A model generated the notes under the pieces. That model was not told the DNA's origin. It saw only the letters and a list, made by a program, of their open reading frames with translations, and ran no database searches. The translations under genes were made by a program, and so were the position numbers. Below, in pieces: positions 54,024 through 62,841 of a stretch of 64,000 bases of DNA. Each line of letters opens with the position of its first letter. Positions within the stretch are counted from its first letter, which is position 1. Origin of the DNA: Stenomitos frigidus ULC18 (lineage in GTDB: Bacteria > Cyanobacteriota > Cyanobacteriia > Leptolyngbyales > Leptolyngbyaceae); NCBI RefSeq assembly GCF_003003795.1, contig NZ_PVWK01000014.1, positions 124,001-188,000 on the forward strand. Direction: 5' to 3'.

Positions 54024-55913
54024 TCACCGTTCTAGCTTTTTAAGCACTCTCTCTACCAGCTTATTTTCTTTCCAGAAAAACTCTTCTCTCCATTCTGTTT
54101 CCTTCACCACATCTAGACTTCGCAAAATTGTTTCTGCCCTACTGGAATTGGCCTTGTCATCACTATCCAACCATATATTTACCAATTCGCGTGCAAGGTA
54201 TTTCTCAACTTCCTTACGATACTTGAATTGGCGATCCATCAGCTTTCCCACAAGCCAGACGGCACCACTACCGACTGCTCCTATGGACATCAAGGGAACG
54301 CCAGCTACAGCCCCTGCCCCCGTGAAGGTAAGTGTTGCCCCTACTGCACTCGCTCCAGCAAATACTGACTTTGCTGCCCTACTAGAAGCCCGCTCACTCA
54401 TTCGGCTTTGAGTGTACATTTGTATTGCATCTAGCCTTTCACTTCTTGATAAGTCACCAATCCTTTCCATAAAAGATCTTCCATCTTCGCCTTTAAATCG
54501 GCCCAAATAAGCATCACTCTCCTCAATATTATCTGCATCTAAAGAATCATCTTCTGTTGGCACTACTGAACGCAGCTTTCGCCCTCTTTCAGTTGCTTTA
54601 TAACTTTCAACAGCCTTGCTTCCACTACTTAAAGCAGACGAAACCGGTCCTATGGCGTGTCCTACACCAGAGAAAACTGCCTCTGCTCCGGGAAAATCAA
54701 ATACCCCTGCTCCTTTAGTCATCATTCCGACACCTTTACCTACATAGCCAACACCTTGACTAACTTGCTTCACTCGTTTACCTATTCCTTTTCCACCACT
54801 TTTTTGTTCTCTTTCTTTGGTTCTATAGGTGGTTTCTTCTTCTGTTTTAAAATAATTTTCTGGACTATCTTCTGCTTCTATTTTTTGCCGTACTACCTCT
54901 ATTGCTCTTGAATACAAATCCATAAATTCGGTTGATAGATACTCCCAGTGACTCATGTTTGTTATCATTTCGTTAAAGGCTGCTAACACTAACCCCCTTA
55001 AGGGGAGATAAACTTCTTCTTCTTGCATCTGCACCTCAACTGCCTCGTTTAAAGTCTTTTCCCCTCCATATGTATTAATGAGTTTCGCTTGTATGACTTC
55101 TGCTTCACTTTGAATCTGACGGTTCATCTCTTTACTATCAACCATTTGACTGCTAATGATCTCTCTACCTCTTGTTTTTGATGGCGGGTTACACTGCTGC
55201 ATCACATGAACTAACTCATGGGCTATTAGCTGTTGCCCACTAATGCTTCTCGGTAGATACTTTCCTATTTGAAAAAATAAATCTTTCTTAGTTGTAAATG
55301 CTAGTGAATTTAACGCACAGTTCAACTTGTCTGAACGTACATCTGCATGGATTCGCACCCCACTAAAGTCTACTCCCATCGCCTGCCCAAATCGTTCTTG
55401 CAATACAGGCTCTAGCGGTTGTCCTGCACCTCTCGCACTGGAGATTGTAAAGTCAATTGGAGAGGGCACAGTTCTCCCTGTACTTTCACCTTTAAGTTGC
55501 AATGTGGGTCTCAAAGCTTGCAACTGTTTTGATGGGACATCTTCCTGCATTTCAGATTGAGAATCTTGTAACTCTTCCCCAAACCCTGGTGCATTAATCT
55601 GACGAACAATCAGAGGTGCAAGACGATCCGCCTCCTGCTCATAGCAATCATTTGCCTCCCCCACCCTCATCTTCGCCTGAATCGGCACTCCCGCCGAAGT
55701 CACCCCCAACTCTCCCGCCAACCCACCAAACTGCGGTCGCTGAGCCACATCATGCATCGCCTCAAACTCAGCGGTATTCCCTGGCAGTTTCGCCCTTCGC
55801 ACAGTTGACGCTGCTAGGCTGAAAGAACGGGATACTTTGGCTCCTTTTCCTTGAACCTGGCGCAATTCTGTCATCGCTAAAGCCCTCGCAGTACCAACAA
55901 GCCCTCGCCACAT
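54024..55913 (-). CDS. DUF4157 eCIS-associated protein 2 (HExxH, different C-terminus)
   Basis: A 629-residue paralogue of the preceding protein. Residues 40-115 are nearly identical to it, and the DUF4157 core (RFGQAMGVDFSGVRIHAD; QQLIAHELVHVMQQC with HELVH near residue 232) is conserved. The rest differs: a charged middle, a Gly-rich amphipathic region (about 375-440, GKGIGKRVKQVSQGVGYVGKG) and a hydrophobic Gly/Ala stretch (about 535-570, ASAVGATLTFTGAGAVAGVP) that could insert in a membrane. This pairing of a constant front and a variable tail is typical of polymorphic effectors. The toxin or membrane activity is an inference. The first 15 codons are uncertain as a start. Confidence 0.8.
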   Translation of the reverse strand: MWRGLVGTARALAMTELRQVQGKGAKVSRSFSLAASTVRRAKLPGNTAEFEAMHDVAQRPQFGGLAGELGVTSAGVPIQAKMRVGEANDCYEQEADRLAPLIVRQINAPGFGEELQDSQSEMQEDVPSKQLQALRPTLQLKGESTGRTVPSPIDFTISSARGAGQPLEPVLQERFGQAMGVDFSGVRIHADVRSDKLNCALNSLAFTTKKDLFFQIGKYLPRSISGQQLIAHELVHVMQQCNPPSKTRGREIISSQMVDSKEMNRQIQSEAEVIQAKLINTYGGEKTLNEAVEVQMQEEEVYLPLRGLVLAAFNEMITNMSHWEYLSTEFMDLYSRAIEVVRQKIEAEDSPENYFKTEEETTYRTKEREQKSGGKGIGKRVKQVSQGVGYVGKGVGMMTKGAGVFDFPGAEAVFSGVGHAIGPVSSALSSGSKAVESYKATERGRKLRSVVPTEDDSLDADNIEESDAYLGRFKGEDGRSFMERIGDLSRSERLDAIQMYTQSRMSERASSRAAKSVFAGASAVGATLTFTGAGAVAGVPLMSIGAVGSGAVWLVGKLMDRQFKYRKEVEKYLARELVNIWLDSDDKANSSRAETILRSLDVVKETEWREEFFWKENKLVERVLKKLER

Positions 55914-56166
55914 CAGCGGAGCGGTGAGCTAATCCTACCGCTAATCACTCCCGGCATAAAAAAGGTTCGCTACAAAACAAGGTCTTGATCGGGAAGTTAG
56001 CGGCGATCTACCCTCACCGCAGGGTGGGTTGACACAGAAAACCCTGCCTACATACCCAACTGGCTCATTAGGGGTTAACTTGTAAGTAAACGTTATGCCC
56101 CAACGTTCAATATCAGGCGACGGTAAAATTCAACGATTCGGCATCAGACAATCCGTGTAAACCATC

Positions 56167-56562
56167 ATGAGCCAAGCAACCCCCGACGTCCGCTGGACCA
56201 TCCAAGATCTCGAAGCCCTACCTGAGAATGAAGGGATTCGCTACGAAATTATTGATGGAGAATTGTTTGTGACACAATCTCCTCACCATAAACATCAACA
56301 AACAACCGGGCGGATCTTTGCGGTTCTCGATCGTTGGTCCCTCGTCAGTGGCTTAGGGGAAGCCTCCATCATGCCGGGAGTCATCTTCTCAGACTACGAC
56401 AATGTAATTCCCGACGTGATATAGCTCAGCAACGAACGATTAGCCCAGATTCAAAACGACGCCGGACACTTTCAGGGCGCACCCGAACTAGACACCCTCA
56501 CCTCACCCCTCCTGCCAGAATTTAACTGTGCAGTGGCCCAGATCTTTGGTTCGGGGGTTTAA
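56167..56562 (+). pseudogene. Degenerate Uma2 (DUF820) gene
   Basis: The frame begins with WTIQDLEALPENEGIRYEIIDGELFVTQSP, a classic Uma2 start, and runs to a TAG at 56422 inside the conserved PDV region (DVI-stop-LSNERL). Reading through in frame gives NERLAQIQNDAGHFQGAPEL, then jumps to the family's C-terminal LTSPLLPEFNCAVAQIF, ending with TAA at 56560. About 45 residues containing the catalytic SPG...K...Y stretch are missing, as an in-frame deletion. Two lesions make it non-functional. It sits between the eCIS effectors and the AAA+ gene, possibly as transposon-cargo debris. Confidence 0.85.
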
Positions 56563-56721
56563 GGGCATGGATGACCTCCAACCTGGCACTGCGATCGCAT
56601 AAATAATCCATCATGGTATTCATGCTTCACCGGACTTAATTTCTCGCTTCCAGATAAGCGTCTGGTGATAGGTAACCGGGCTACTAAATCGCAATCATGG
56701 GACGTTGAGAGAATCTTAGTT

Positions 56722-57063
56722 TTACGTCGTTTTTACCTTACTCATCGTCACAACTTTTAACTGATTGCCATAGGGACTCTGCATCATATCCCCCTGCACC
56801 AGCACCTTCTTTTGCAATTTTGTACGCTTTGCCGTCAGTTTCACCGTTTCATGCCCACTTACCGGAGCCCCTGTTGCATTGGCCCCCGTAAACATAAACC
56901 TGCATTCCGCCTCATAAATCACCGCTCGCCCCCCCACCTTCAGCTTCGGGTACGCCTTCACCTGTATGGGAAGAGGCATCCATGCTCCAGTCTGGGCAGG
57001 TGGATAAGGCATTGCCCCCGGAATGGCAACCACCTCTCCCTGAAGCGCAATCGATTTTCCCAT
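56722..57063 (-). CDS. Small beta-rich protein of the eCIS cluster, possibly PAAR-like
   Basis: A 113-residue protein with a start at ATG 57063 (MGKSIALQGEVVAIPGAMP) and AGAGG upstream. It is rich in short strands and Gly/Pro turns, with KVGGRAVIYEAECRFMFTG in the middle and VLVQGDMMQSPYGNQLKVV at the end. The 'binding Gly, VxGxxAxI, QGDxxxSPxGN' pattern resembles PAAR-like spike-tip proteins of contractile machines, but the zinc-binding His/Cys of PAAR are not obvious. It has no signal peptide. It lies between the effector genes and the AAA+ ATPase, on the minus strand. The role as a tip protein is a guess from context. Confidence 0.4.
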   Translation of the reverse strand: MGKSIALQGEVVAIPGAMPYPPAQTGAWMPLPIQVKAYPKLKVGGRAVIYEAECRFMFTGANATGAPVSGHETVKLTAKRTKLQKKVLVQGDMMQSPYGNQLKVVTMSKVKTT

Positions 57064-57230
57064 GATCTGCACCTCTTGCTTAACAGCCGACTTGATCCCA
57101 CAGAGGGCACTCTCTCACCACCAGTCAATCAGATCTTCCAGCACCGTGATCAGGAGATCCACGCTTAATATATCAGGATGAAACGAAAATTCCGCTCCCG
57201 GATGGTCAACTCCTGCATCCATTCCACCCC

Positions 57231-59339
57231 ATGATGCCATCGGCTTTCAATCCCCCCCTGGAAGAACTGCTACCTGCCCTCCACCTGCTCGACGGGCTAC
57301 TCGATCGCAGTATGCAGTTAACCGAGACCCTCCACCCCAGCAGCACAGGAGCAACTCAAGCCCTTCCCAACCCCGACCAACTCCGCCAAATTGAACTCGC
57401 CCTCCCTCCTGGCTATCCCCGCTACAGCCCCGCCCAATCCCCCGACTTACCCTCCAGTCAGATCGAGTCATCCTCCCGTCTGGGGCTGCTGCAACACCAA
57501 TTTGGCTTCACCCCATTCGACCTGGACATCCTCCTGATCGCCCTGGCCCCCGAACTCGATCGCCGCTACGAGCAAATTTATGCCTACCTCCAGCAGGATG
57601 GTCGTGGCATTCGCCCCAGCGTCAACCTGGTGCTGAATTTGCTTTGCCCTACCGCCACCGAAAAACTGCAACAGCGATCGCACTTTGCCCCCAATGCTCC
57701 CCTGCGTCACCATACCCTGCTGCACCTCACCCCGCCCCAACCCACAAACCACTCCTCCCTGCTGGCTCAAGAGATCAGCCTAGACCCCGCGATCGTCCGC
57801 TACCTGCTGGACGAAACCGGTTTAGACGCTGACCTCAGTCCCGGTTGTACCCTGCTCTCAGTCTCCGATCCCCCCGATCTGGACAACTTACCCGCCGCAC
57901 TGGTGCAGCGCATTCAAGCCCTCTCCAACCACCCCCCAACTACTCACCCACTCCGGCTTTACCTGCAAAGTGTCGATGCCGTTGCAACCCGTCAATTTGC
58001 CCAGGGGCTTGCCCACCAGCTAAAACGTCCCCTGCTAACTGTTGACCTCGATGCTCTGATGCAGCAACCGGAACAACTCCGGCAGCGACTCCACCACATC
58101 GGACGTGATGCCTGGTTGCAAAACACCCTGCTCTACCTGCACCCCGTCGATCGCCTGCATCAGGACTCCAGCATTCCCCTGTATCCCCTTCTGATCAATC
58201 TCCTGACGGATACCGATATTCCCATCGTGGTCGCCGGAAGCCAACCCTGGCAACCTTCTGGCGATCGCAGTCTGGGCATGGTGACACTTCCCATCGCGGC
58301 TCCTGATTTTGGCGATCGCCACACCTGCTGGAGCACCCACTTAGCCAGGGCAGGACTCACCGTTGAGCCATCAACTCTGACTACCCTGGCCGATCAGTTT
58401 CGGCTAACCGCGACCCAGATTCAAGCGGCGATCGCCACCACCCAAAACCACCTTGCCTACGGATTGACCTCTCCTGCCCTCGAAGCAACCCTATTTCAGT
58501 CCGCTCGCAATCAGTCGGGACACGCGCTCGCCAAACTCACCCAGCCGATTCAGCCCCGCTACACATGGGAAGACTTAGTGCTCCCCCCCGTGCAGTTTGA
58601 ACAACTTCAGGAAATCTGCATCCATCTCAAGCACCGCCATACCGTCTTTGAAACCTGGGGATTCAATCGCAAGCTCTCCCTGGGCAAAGGAGTCAACGCC
58701 CTGTTTGCGGGTCCGCCCGGTACAGGTAAAACAATGGCTGCCGAAGTGATTGCCAAAGCTCTGCAACTCGACCTCTACCGCATTGACCTGTCTCAGGTGG
58801 TGAGCAAGTATATCGGAGAAACCGAGAAAAATCTGAACCAGATTTTCACCGCTGCGGCCAACGCCAATGCCATCCTACTGTTTGACGAAGCTGATGCCCT
58901 GTTTGGCAAACGCACCGAAATTAAAGACTCCCACGATCGCTACGCCAATATTGAAGTGGGCTACCTGCTGCAACAAATGGAAGCCTACGAAGGGTTAGCC
59001 ATTCTGACAACGAACTTGAAGGGTAATTTAGATGAAGCCTTCACCCGTCGCCTACGGTTCATTGTGGACTTTCCTTTCCCATCAGTTCAGGAACGGTATC
59101 AGATCTGGCAGAAAATTTGGCCGATTCTGATACCGTTTGACTCGAACATCAACTGGAAAGCCTTAGCTGAAAAGTTTGATATTACTGGTGGTAACATTCG
59201 CAATATTGCCCTGGCGGCTGCCTTTCTAGCCGCCGAGGACGGAGAAAACCTATCAATCTTCCATATTAAACGAGCGATTCGTCGAGAATATCAAAAAATG
59301 GGCAAACCCTTGATGAATAGCGAGTTTGCGGACTTATAG
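57231..59339 (+). CDS. eCIS AAA+ ATPase (Pvc15-like)
   Basis: A 702-residue cytosolic ATPase characteristic of eCIS loci; related proteins are needed for effector loading or particle assembly. The N-terminal half is helical with a FTPFDLDILLIALAPELDRRYEQIYAYLQ segment typical of these proteins, and a degenerate ATPase-like region near 230-340. The active AAA+ domain has Walker A AGPPGTGKTMAAE (about 494-506), Walker B ILLFDEADALFGKR, sensor 1 AILTTNLKGNLDEAFTRRLRF with the arginine finger, and a C-terminal helical lid. The start is the first of two adjacent ATG codons (57231). It is the first gene of the plus-strand structural block; 440 bp follow before the next gene. Confidence 0.88.
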   Translation: MMPSAFNPPLEELLPALHLLDGLLDRSMQLTETLHPSSTGATQALPNPDQLRQIELALPPGYPRYSPAQSPDLPSSQIESSSRLGLLQHQFGFTPFDLDILLIALAPELDRRYEQIYAYLQQDGRGIRPSVNLVLNLLCPTATEKLQQRSHFAPNAPLRHHTLLHLTPPQPTNHSSLLAQEISLDPAIVRYLLDETGLDADLSPGCTLLSVSDPPDLDNLPAALVQRIQALSNHPPTTHPLRLYLQSVDAVATRQFAQGLAHQLKRPLLTVDLDALMQQPEQLRQRLHHIGRDAWLQNTLLYLHPVDRLHQDSSIPLYPLLINLLTDTDIPIVVAGSQPWQPSGDRSLGMVTLPIAAPDFGDRHTCWSTHLARAGLTVEPSTLTTLADQFRLTATQIQAAIATTQNHLAYGLTSPALEATLFQSARNQSGHALAKLTQPIQPRYTWEDLVLPPVQFEQLQEICIHLKHRHTVFETWGFNRKLSLGKGVNALFAGPPGTGKTMAAEVIAKALQLDLYRIDLSQVVSKYIGETEKNLNQIFTAAANANAILLFDEADALFGKRTEIKDSHDRYANIEVGYLLQQMEAYEGLAILTTNLKGNLDEAFTRRLRFIVDFPFPSVQERYQIWQKIWPILIPFDSNINWKALAEKFDITGGNIRNIALAAAFLAAEDGENLSIFHIKRAIRREYQKMGKPLMNSEFADL

Positions 59340-59778
59340 AGACGCTAAAAACGTTGGAACAGGAATTCGACAATCTGTATCTAATTGATTAAAGGACGTG
59401 AGATTAAAGTAAGGAAAATACGAATGCCAGACAAGATCAATTTATACTTCCAAGAAATATCGTTTTTTGTGATTCTGTAAGTAATGTTAAAGTTCCTAGG
59501 GCTTACACGGATTTCCTATATTCTTCTCTAAGAAACAAGTTACGCCTTAGATACTAAGCTTAAGCAGGCATATTTACCTGAACGATAAGAGTGCTGAAGT
59601 GCAAATTAAATGGGTCTGCGCTTCAGTTTTACCCACCTCTAGCATCGGGATAATTTCCTGGCAGGTTTCCAGGCTTTCTTTAGTGTGCGATCGCTTCGCA
59701 TCCATTTCTAGTGGCATTTTGCCAGTGAACCTCCAGCTTGCCAGATATGTCTCCAGAATTCAACTAGATATTTAGAGC
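59340..59778. other. AT-rich spacer within the eCIS block
   Basis: No gene of note; an 18-codon frame at 59424 with a weak ribosome site is the only candidate. The A+T-rich composition and lack of coding suggest a promoter region for the DUF4255-sheath operon. One HIP1 site lies near 59690. Confidence 0.5.
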
Positions 59779-60393
59779 GTGCCGATGCTTTATGACCTGG
59801 ATATGACACTTCAAGAGTTGCTAAAGGCTGAGTTGCCTGAACGATTTGGCGAGACCTCTGGCACTCAGACGGCAATTACTTTCTGTACACCGAATCGAGA
59901 TGCCATTGGATCGAAGGGTAAATTTCCTGCACTCAATTTGTTTCTGTACGACATCCGCGAAAATCAGGAGTTACGAAGTAACAGTTGGACAGTGACCCGC
60001 AATGAGAATGGAACTGCAACCCGGGAACCGCCCCCTGTGAGGGTTGATTGTTCCTATTTGATCACAGTATGGCCAAACGATGAATACGACTTTCAAGTTG
60101 AGCATAAGACCCTGGGGGAAGTGATGCAGGCGTTATTGCGCTATCCCAAGCTACCATCCACTGTATTGCAAGGAAGCTTACAGGAATTCCAGCCACCCTC
60201 GCGAGTCTCCATATTGGGACAGGTAAAGTTGCAAAGCCTGGGCGAATTCTGGCAGGCAATGGGAGGAAAGCCGAAAGCAACACTCAACTATACGCTCACA
60301 ATTTCGGTGCCAGCGCCTACCGAGCCTCAAACACTGCCTTTAGTAGTCTCAAGCATTGCTTTTCGTGATGGGAGGGAAGAAAGCAATGGATAA
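59779..60393 (+). CDS. DUF4255/Pvc16-type tail protein
   Basis: A 204-residue protein whose first 170 residues match the Pvc16 N-terminal (DUF4255) family: DLDMTLQELLKAELPERFGE, LNLFLYDIRENQELRSN, REPPPVRVDCSYLITVWPN and the LLRYPKLPSTVLQG segment. In PVC and Afp particles the Pvc16 homologue is the cap that ends the sheath and tube. The start is GTG 59779 or ATG 59785. Its 3' end overlaps the next start (ATG 60386) by 8 bp, so the two are coupled. Confidence 0.85.
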   Translation: MPMLYDLDMTLQELLKAELPERFGETSGTQTAITFCTPNRDAIGSKGKFPALNLFLYDIRENQELRSNSWTVTRNENGTATREPPPVRVDCSYLITVWPNDEYDFQVEHKTLGEVMQALLRYPKLPSTVLQGSLQEFQPPSRVSILGQVKLQSLGEFWQAMGGKPKATLNYTLTISVPAPTEPQTLPLVVSSIAFRDGREESNG

Positions 60394-61108
60394 AAAGATG
60401 ACTATCAAGAGCAGCCCACTCCATCATCCTGTTGCCATATCCATACATGGTCGAGTTCTCATTGGTTACACCATAAAGGGTGAGCCAGACACCGTTCTAC
60501 TTGATCCAGTTCGACAAGCTCAGGTGGAAATTATCGAACCCCCCGAAAGCTTTAAACGGAAATTAGATCTGAAATCCCTCAGCCACGGTCAGAATTGGGA
60601 GTCCTTATCCCCTCGTCCCGATCGCACTCATACGGCAGTTGATGGCTCTTTTTACTTCATTGATTTGCCTCCAGATAACTACACGCTGAAGGCAAGCTTG
60701 CCTCAAAAACTGACCCGTCTTCAAGTCGCGAAGGAGGTTGTCACAGTTGTCAAAACCGATGCCAAACTAAACCCGCTCCCGCGTGATTTAGTTCTGCTTA
60801 CAACTGGCATCGTTGGACAAGTCATAAGCCCACCTGAACAAGGAACCAAACCAGTGGCTTACGCCCAGGTGAAGTTGAAGGGTGGTAATGAACAGACCCG
60901 GTGCGATCGCGACGGTAAATTCCAACTTCTGAATCTGGAAGCTCCAGAATCCCCCTCTACCCGTTCGGTTCAATTTGAGATCTCTGCTTCCGGTTATGAC
61001 TTGTACACAACAGATCCGACTGCTATCTCACGAGGCACGGTTCATCGCATTCAGAATATTCAACTCTCTAAAAAATCGTCCACTAAAGCTAACGGTACTA
61101 GACCCTAA
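60386..61108 (+). CDS. Carboxypeptidase-regulatory-like (CarboxypepD_reg) eCIS protein
   Basis: A 240-residue protein with two beta-sandwich repeats of the carboxypeptidase D regulatory type. The first is around HPVAISIHGRVLIGYTIKGE...TAVDGSFYFIDLPPDNYTLKA. The second is TGIVGQVISPPEQGTKPVAYAQVKLKGG followed by TRCDRDGKFQLLNL. ATG 60386 is favoured because GGAGGGAAG lies seven bases upstream; the frame is open to 60356. In cyanobacterial and other eCIS loci such proteins lie beside the cap gene. The function is unknown; binding to sugar or cell surface is possible. The sheath gene follows after 23 bp. Confidence 0.75.
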   Translation: MDKKMTIKSSPLHHPVAISIHGRVLIGYTIKGEPDTVLLDPVRQAQVEIIEPPESFKRKLDLKSLSHGQNWESLSPRPDRTHTAVDGSFYFIDLPPDNYTLKASLPQKLTRLQVAKEVVTVVKTDAKLNPLPRDLVLLTTGIVGQVISPPEQGTKPVAYAQVKLKGGNEQTRCDRDGKFQLLNLEAPESPSTRSVQFEISASGYDLYTTDPTAISRGTVHRIQNIQLSKKSSTKANGTRP

Positions 61109-61131
61109 ATATTGCCAAGGAATCCAACACA

Positions 61132-62841
61132 ATGACCACTTACCTATCTCCCGGTGTTTACGTTAAAGAAGTCCCATCCGGTCTGGCAACTATTGCTGGC
61201 GTGGGCACCAGTACCGCAGGCTTTATTGGTATTATCAGTCCTTCGGCTCCACCTGTTGGTAATCCATCGCCAAGCTTAGGTGGAGTAACGACACCAACTT
61301 CTCTCAAATCTAGTGGACAAGAAATCACAGGTAATCAAGACGGCAATAAAACCTACTCTTTCACCGTTGAATCTCCATTCGGTCCTTCTAAAGAAGGATA
61401 TAAGTTTTCTCGTGAGGCTGATACGGCAGGTAATCAGCCAGTCGAATTGAAGATTGTAAACAACAGTTTTAATATTACTACTAACACCGCAACAGTCACG
61501 TTCACTGATCCAATCCCTGCTGGTAAAAAGCTGCTGGCAACTTACAGTCCCCCAAGCCAAGCGAGCATACCCCAACGCTACTTATTTGAAAAAGTCACAG
61601 GCGAAGTTGTTGGCAAGGGAGATGGGACAAAGACAGAATTTACTCTGAGCCGCTACCCTGTCGCTTCAACAGCAACAATTGTGGCTGTCTACAAAGATGG
61701 AACAAAGAGCCAAGATATTAGAGTTCAATCGGTTACGAACGATCAACAGAACCGAGTTTCCAAGATTACATTGAGTCCGGCTCCAGCAGCAAATGTTCAA
61801 ATTTCAGTGAATTATACTCCGCAGTCTGCTCCTGCTGGAGATGTGCAACTGTGTACCAACTTCAGTGAGTTCAAGAAGTATTTTGGTGACTTTTCAACGG
61901 ATGAAGGGCAATCTAACCTGGCTCATGCCGTTTATGGGTTCTTCCGCAATGGTGGCACTCGCTGCTTTGTAACCTGGGTAACTGATGAATCTGCCATTGA
62001 CACGGCTTTGGCAGATTTCGCTGCTGTTGATGAAATTGCCATTGTCGCAGTCCCCGGTTGTACTAGCAAAACAGTACTCGATAACCTTTCTGCCCATTGT
62101 CAGGATTTGGGCGATCGCGTTGCCATTTTCGATGGTCCTAACGATGCAAATGCCACAAACCTAAAACCAGGGGAAGGCAACCTGCCAGGAAACACGAATT
62201 ACGCTGCTCTTTACTATCCTTGGATTAAGGTTTTCGACCCGCCTACGAAAGACGCGAATCCCAAAGGTGATGGGTTAAAGGTTGTCCCTCCCAGTGGTCA
62301 TATTGCCGGAATTTATGCTCGGGTTGATACTCAGCGGGGGGTACATAAAGCCCCTGCCAATGAAGTAATTATAGGGGCGACAGATTTGCAGGTTGCCCTG
62401 ACCCGAGCTAAGCAGGATGGACTCAATCCTCAAGGGGTGAACTGCCTTCGCAACCTGAACGGCAACATTCTGGTTTGGGGTGCTCGCACCTGGGGCGGGG
62501 ATGCGAACGGAGAATTTAAGTACATCAATGTTCGCCGTTTGTTTAACTACCTGCGGGAATCTATCGATGAGGGCACTCAGTGGGCTGTGTTTGAACCCAA
62601 TAGTCCGGAGCTGTGGGCAAAAATACGCCGGAGCGTTACGGCTTTTCTGACGATGGTCTGGCGCAGTGGGGCATTGTTTGGTGCAACTCCACAGGAAGCC
62701 TTTTTCGTGCAGTGCGACGAAGAGACGAACCCACCCGAAGTGCGCGATGCGGGTCAACTGATCGTGAAAGTTGGGGTGGCTGTAGTTAAGCCCGCCGAAT
62801 TCGTCATCTTCGAGTTGAGCCAGATGTCTGGAGGGAAGTAA
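61132..62841 (+). CDS. Contractile tail sheath protein, long form
   Basis: A 569-residue sheath subunit that wraps the inner tube and contracts to drive injection. The N-terminal start TYLSPGVYVKEVPSGLATIAGVGTSTAGFIG is the classic sheath opening. Residues about 45-235 form an inserted domain, with repeated strand motifs (GDGTKTEFTLSRYPV and similar GNKTYSF). The C-terminal domain (from GARTWGGDANGEFKYINVRRL through ESIDEGTQWAVFEPN and AFFVQCDEETNPPE) is the conserved hydrophobic core of T4 gp18-like sheaths. The ribosome site is weak (CAAGGAATCC). The short sheath gene overlaps its stop by 1 bp. Confidence 0.95.
   Translation: MTTYLSPGVYVKEVPSGLATIAGVGTSTAGFIGIISPSAPPVGNPSPSLGGVTTPTSLKSSGQEITGNQDGNKTYSFTVESPFGPSKEGYKFSREADTAGNQPVELKIVNNSFNITTNTATVTFTDPIPAGKKLLATYSPPSQASIPQRYLFEKVTGEVVGKGDGTKTEFTLSRYPVASTATIVAVYKDGTKSQDIRVQSVTNDQQNRVSKITLSPAPAANVQISVNYTPQSAPAGDVQLCTNFSEFKKYFGDFSTDEGQSNLAHAVYGFFRNGGTRCFVTWVTDESAIDTALADFAAVDEIAIVAVPGCTSKTVLDNLSAHCQDLGDRVAIFDGPNDANATNLKPGEGNLPGNTNYAALYYPWIKVFDPPTKDANPKGDGLKVVPPSGHIAGIYARVDTQRGVHKAPANEVIIGATDLQVALTRAKQDGLNPQGVNCLRNLNGNILVWGARTWGGDANGEFKYINVRRLFNYLRESIDEGTQWAVFEPNSPELWAKIRRSVTAFLTMVWRSGALFGATPQEAFFVQCDEETNPPEVRDAGQLIVKVGVAVVKPAEFVIFELSQMSGGK

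Noticed and set aside
54405-54425. A sequence resembling one inverted TnsB site (GAGTGTACATTT)
   Set aside because: It is a single copy inside a coding region with no neighbouring copies; an end should show several.
59424-59480. An 18-codon frame in the eCIS spacer
   Set aside because: Too short to assess and without a conserved pattern I know.
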